Assembly: GCA_012841765.1 (NCBI GenBank)
Contig: DUUA01000057.1
Location: 1 to 5,217, forward strand
Direction of reading: 5' to 3'
Source of the DNA: Acholeplasmataceae bacterium
Lineage (GTDB): Bacteria; Bacillota_I; Bacilli_A; ML615J-28; CAG-698
Length of the DNA stretch: 5,217 nucleotides
The position numbers and the translations under genes were made by a program. The notes under the pieces were generated by a model. The model saw only the letters and a list, made by a program, of their open reading frames with translations, was not told the DNA's origin and made no database searches. Shown here in pieces: positions 2,447-5,217 of this stretch; the first letter of the stretch is position 1; each line of letters starts with the position of its first letter.

Positions 2447-5217
2447 TTAGTCTTCCTCCATTTTTACAATTTCTTCTCCAAATTCTCTTTTTGCCATATT
2501 TAACATATCTTCTTTTGGATTATATTCTTCTTTACGAACAATAATTTTTAAATCAGGATTAGTTATTTCACTTAATTTTTTTGGTTTAGTCCCCATTTGA
2601 TAGTAGCCTGCGTATTCAGATCTCTTTTCAGCAAAGTCTTTTTCAGGTAAAGCCATATAATTATATGAATCTCCTAAAATATCATATAAAACTTTTAAAG
2701 ATCTCTTTTTAAACTCTTCTGCCATAACCTGATTACAAATAACAGCATCATCATAAACTATTATAAATTCGTTAATGCCAACAGCACTAATTTTTCCTCT
2801 ACTTAAAATATTAGCAATTTGTAAATCATTGGAAGAAACAGCATCATGAAGAGAACCCCACAATTTAATAATACGTGATTTATCATTTTTAGCTTCTGGG
2901 CTTAAAGCGTCATTCATTATTTTTAAAATTACTTCTGATGAATAATTAGCATAGGCCTTTTTTAACTTTTCTTTATCATTTTGTCTTAATTCTTCTTCTT
3001 TAGCTGCGTTAATTTCTTTTTCTTTAACATCATTTGCTTCTTCAACTTGTATTTTTGCTTCCTTCTTTAAAGATTCTTCTGCCTCAATTTGAAACTCTTT
3101 TTGAAATAAATTACTTTCTTCATGTACTTCTTCTTTTTGTTTGGTTCTAATAACTACTTCTGAATTTCTTTTTTTAACAACTTTTTCATTTTCATTTTCA
3201 AAAACCAATATCTCCTCTTCTTGTACTGGTTTTGGTTTTTCTACTTCTACTTTTTTAACTTTATCTTTGGCTGAATCTCTTCCAAACATTCGTAAAATTT
3301 TTGCATTAAGTTCTTCATTAATATCTATTGGTTTTTCTTCAAAATTAATTTCGACAATTTCTTCTTTAATTTCATCTTGCTTTTCCTCATTTATCTCTAA
3401 AGAATCATCATCTGATATATCTAAATTTTCCTCAATAGGGACTTCTTTTTGAATATCCGCAAAGTCAAAGTTTTCTTTTTCTTTTTTATCTAACATCGCA
3501 ACTCTCATAACTTCATCACCAACAAGGAAAACTTGACCAGAGTTTACTTCTTTTTTTGTTTTCTTTATTGGCGTAGAAACACTAGCAAGAGAACCAGAAA
3601 TTAAACGATATAGTTTTTCTTCAATATTTTCAATCTTTTCTTTAATTTCTAAAATATCAAAATTCTCTTCTTTTTCATCTACCACAATATCACTATTTGT
3701 TTCATCAAGTTGCTTAATTAAATCATAGATAGGTTTAATAGCTTGATTGATTTTTTTATCTGTTTCATCTTTTAATATATCTTTTTCTAAACTAGATAAT
3801 CTTTCTTCAATTATATGGTAACTATTTTTATTAATTGTTTCCATTTCTTTTGAAATATCATCAATTCTTTTAGTTACATCTTCTTCATCAAATATAGTTT
3901 TTCTTTTACTATTATCAACTTCAGTATTACTGTCTTTAGCTAAATCATTAAGTTTTTCTTCAATAATAGCTAGCCTAGTATCTAAATAAGAATTATTAGT
4001 AGTTTTACTAGATTCTTTTAAACTACTAATTTCTTTTTCAATCTTCTTTAAATTATCTAAATAATTACTTGTTTCTAAATTATCAGTTCCATTTAATATC
4101 TTTTTCTCAATAAAAGAAACTTTTTCACTCAATTTAAATAATTCAAGTTTACTTAATTCTGAAGTCATTTTAGCAAAATTCATTTCTAAATTTTTAATTT
4201 TGCTATCATCAGCCATTGAAGAGCCCTCTTGCTCTTTTGGCATATTTTCTAGTTTACTTTCAATATTACTAATCCTTTTTATAAAATCTAAATCTCCACT
4301 ACCAACATTAATCATCTTGATTATACCAATTTCTAAAAAAACTTGTGGTGTTAATGAATATTTAATTTTAGATTGGACATCATTTAAAATATCAACATAA
4401 TAATATATTTTTTCTTCTGATATTAAAGAAGCCAATTTTTGAAAATTTTCTTTTCTAAATATATATTTAGAATTATTAGAAGTATCAAATGTCTTGTAAA
4501 GCAAAGCATCTCTATAAAATGAAACTAAAGAAATAACTACCTTAGAAATCTCTTTACCCATATTTACAAGTTCACTGATAGATTTTAAAGCATCTTCTGT
4601 TTGTTTATTCTCGCAATATTCACAAATTTCAATAATTTTATCATAACTTAAATTCCCAGTAACATCATTCACTACATCAATATTAATCTCGTTATCAGCT
4701 AAAGAGATAGCTTGATCTAAATAACTTAATGCGTCTCTTAATCCACCTTCAGCACTTTCCCCAATAGCAACAACAGCTTCATCTGTAATTTCAAATTTTT
4801 CTTCCAGACAAACTTCTCTAATTTTTTCACCAATTTCATTAACACTTAATGGTTTAAAATCAAAGCACTGGCATCTTGATAAGATAGTAGGTAATACTTT
4901 ATGCGGTTCTGTAGTTGCTAAAATGAAAACAACATGTTTTGGAGGCTCTTCTAAAACTTTCAGTAAAGCATTAAAAGCCCCACTACTTAGCATATGAACC
5001 TCATCAATTATATAGACTCTATATTTTCCACCACTTGGTAAATACTTAACCTTGTCTCTAATTTCTCTAATTTGATCTACTCCATTATTACTAGCAGCAT
5101 CAATTTCGATAACATCGGGATGGCTTCCAGCTAAAACTTCTTTACAAGATTTACAAACTAAACACGGCTCGTTAGTTGGTGCTTCTGCACAATTTAGAGC
5201 CTTCGCAAACAATCTTG
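2447..5217 (-). CDS. dnaX: DNA polymerase III subunit gamma/tau (5' end cut), with a very long central insertion
   Basis: DnaX forms the ATPase motor of the clamp loader that places the sliding clamp on primed DNA and, in its long form, ties polymerase and helicase together. The window opens inside the gene. The visible frame begins R-LFAKALNC, which normally follows Walker A, so about 55 residues are missing and the TTG at 5212 is an internal Leu codon, not a start. Counting that Leu as residue 1, there are 921 residues: zinc ligands C8, C17, C20 and C23; Walker B YIIDEVHML (67-75); sensor 1 and arginine finger in ATTEPHKVLPTILSRC (99-114); sensor 2 GLRDAL (157-162); the helical collar domain to about 300; a coiled-coil repeat region (310-540); a charged linker (541-745); and a C-terminal domain (746-921) resembling Firmicutes tau. 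The full protein would be about 975 residues, far longer than the 563 of B. subtilis or 643 of E. coli. It ends in MEED-TAA, overlapping the ybaB ribosome binding site. Confidence 0.97.
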   Translation of the reverse strand, partial: RLFAKALNCAEAPTNEPCLVCKSCKEVLAGSHPDVIEIDAASNNGVDQIREIRDKVKYLPSGGKYRVYIIDEVHMLSSGAFNALLKVLEEPPKHVVFILATTEPHKVLPTILSRCQCFDFKPLSVNEIGEKIREVCLEEKFEITDEAVVAIGESAEGGLRDALSYLDQAISLADNEINIDVVNDVTGNLSYDKIIEICEYCENKQTEDALKSISELVNMGKEISKVVISLVSFYRDALLYKTFDTSNNSKYIFRKENFQKLASLISEEKIYYYVDILNDVQSKIKYSLTPQVFLEIGIIKMINVGSGDLDFIKRISNIESKLENMPKEQEGSSMADDSKIKNLEMNFAKMTSELSKLELFKLSEKVSFIEKKILNGTDNLETSNYLDNLKKIEKEISSLKESSKTTNNSYLDTRLAIIEEKLNDLAKDSNTEVDNSKRKTIFDEEDVTKRIDDISKEMETINKNSYHIIEERLSSLEKDILKDETDKKINQAIKPIYDLIKQLDETNSDIVVDEKEENFDILEIKEKIENIEEKLYRLISGSLASVSTPIKKTKKEVNSGQVFLVGDEVMRVAMLDKKEKENFDFADIQKEVPIEENLDISDDDSLEINEEKQDEIKEEIVEINFEEKPIDINEELNAKILRMFGRDSAKDKVKKVEVEKPKPVQEEEILVFENENEKVVKKRNSEVVIRTKQKEEVHEESNLFQKEFQIEAEESLKKEAKIQVEEANDVKEKEINAAKEEELRQNDKEKLKKAYANYSSEVILKIMNDALSPEAKNDKSRIIKLWGSLHDAVSSNDLQIANILSRGKISAVGINEFIIVYDDAVICNQVMAEEFKKRSLKVLYDILGDSYNYMALPEKDFAEKRSEYAGYYQMGTKPKKLSEITNPDLKIIVRKEEYNPKEDMLNMAKREFGEEIVKMEED
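2453..2459 (-). promoter_or_regulatory. Ribosome binding site of ybaB, overlapping the dnaX end
   Basis: GGAGGAA within the last dnaX codons lies 7 nt before the ybaB ATG at 2445, an optimal arrangement. Because dnaX terminates between this site and the ATG, the two genes are tightly coupled. Confidence 0.85.
2957..2963 (-). other. Candidate -1 frameshift heptamer A_AAA_AAG in dnaX
   Basis: In the dnaX reading frame TTA AAA AAG GCC (L750-A753), the bases form A_AAA_AAG, the same heptamer used by E. coli dnaX. After a -1 slip the new frame reads GGC CTA TGC TAA and stops three codons later. The site sits exactly where the charged linker ends and the C-terminal domain begins, so slippage would give a gamma-like product lacking that domain. 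No AGGAG-like stimulator or strong downstream hairpin is evident. Confidence 0.35.
3551..3557 (-). other. Second slippery heptamer A_AAA_AAA in dnaX
   Basis: ACA AAA AAA GAA (T552-E555) contains an in-frame A_AAA_AAA followed by G. A -1 slip reads about twelve codons to a TGA at 3518..3516. The only downstream structure seen is a weak 4-bp CAAG/CTTG stem. The site lies just after the coiled-coil region, so a truncated product would keep the motor and repeats but lose the acidic linker and C-terminal domain. Confidence 0.2.
3593..4285 (-). repeat. dnaX: Degenerate protein repeat in the DnaX coiled-coil region
   Basis: Residues 310-540 of the visible DnaX repeat a short unit of the form I-x-x-I-E-x-K-L. 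Clear copies start at residues 314 (ISNIESKL), 339 (IKNLEMNF), 365 (VSFIEKKI), 388 (LKKIEKEI), 414 (LAIIEEKL), 450 (IDDISKEM), 465 (YHIIEERL), 495 (IYDLIKQL) and 527 (IENIEEKL). The first five are 25, 26, 23 and 26 residues apart, then spacing drifts. The pattern predicts amphipathic helices able to form a coiled coil or helical bundle. It is diverged at DNA level and visible only in the protein. Confidence 0.6.

Noticed and set aside
2576..2582. A third A_AAA_AAA heptamer in dnaX
   Set aside because: It is in phase but lies about 40 codons from the end, has no immediate -1 stop and would remove only the extreme C-terminus. It mainly shows how often such heptamers arise in this gene.
3169..3175. 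A7 run in the dnaX linker as a -1 slippery site
   Set aside because: The phase is GTT AAA AAA AGA, which gives T_AAA_AAA rather than a canonical X_XXY_YYZ heptamer. The A7 run at 3751-3757 fails for the same reason.
3141..3452. Plus-strand open frame of 103 codons opposite dnaX, Ser/Phe-rich
   Set aside because: The Ser/Phe/Leu bias is what the complement of Glu/Lys-rich codons produces. It is fully embedded in dnaX and shows no ribosome binding site.
4200..4400. Plus-strand open frame of 66 codons opposite dnaX, hydrophobic
   Set aside because: Antisense artefact of the repeat-bearing DnaX region. Its hydrophobicity comes from reading the complement of AT-rich charged codons.
5210..5212. 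TTG as a possible dnaX start codon
   Set aside because: It encodes the Leu that follows Walker A in DnaX (R-LFAKALNC), and the frame continues to the window edge. The gene is cut, not short.

Overview
The window is 5.2 kb of AT-rich chromosome. Every recognisable gene lies on the minus strand, so transcription runs from the right edge to the left. The right half is the replication and recombination cluster dnaX-ybaB-recR, whose order is typical of Firmicutes and related low-GC bacteria. Low GC, Lys/Glu/Asn/Ile-rich proteins, strong AGGAG-type ribosome binding sites, TGG for Trp and open frames without internal TGA suggest a low-GC Bacillota member (possibly one of the host-associated or Mollicutes-like Bacilli) using the standard bacterial code. 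The genus cannot be fixed from the sequence.

Layout from right to left: (1) dnaX, cut at the right edge so that about the first 55 codons, including Walker A, are missing. It has a normal clamp-loader AAA+ core and a recognisable C-terminal domain, separated by about 435 residues of coiled-coil repeats and charged linker. (2) ybaB, 1 nt after dnaX. (3) recR, 5 nt after ybaB. (4) A roughly 300-nt gap to the next long gene. This gap is not empty: it holds a well-formed promoter overlapping the recR 3' end, a consensus Shine-Dalgarno, an unrecognised 56-codon ORF, and terminator hairpins overlapping the end of that ORF. (5) A CUT1-type (MalK/UgpC/MsmX-like) sugar-importer ATPase with an extra N-terminal tail of about 46 residues. 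(6) The first 14 codons of the next gene, overlapping the ATPase stop by one base and probably encoding the cognate permease.

DnaX builds the clamp-loader/polymerase assembly, YbaB is a small nucleoid-associated protein, and RecR acts with RecO/RecF in gap repair, so the three form a DNA-maintenance operon. The ATPase and the cut gene begin a separate transport operon behind a terminator.

The points most worth a second look are the small ORF, whose stop lies inside the terminator hairpin (a possible independent small gene, leader peptide or structured RNA), the repeat-bearing insertion in DnaX, and an A_AAA_AAG heptamer at the edge of the DnaX C-terminal domain followed within three codons by a -1 frame stop. 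The last resembles the site that produces the short gamma form in E. coli. No CRISPR array, tRNA, rRNA or intact mobile element was seen.
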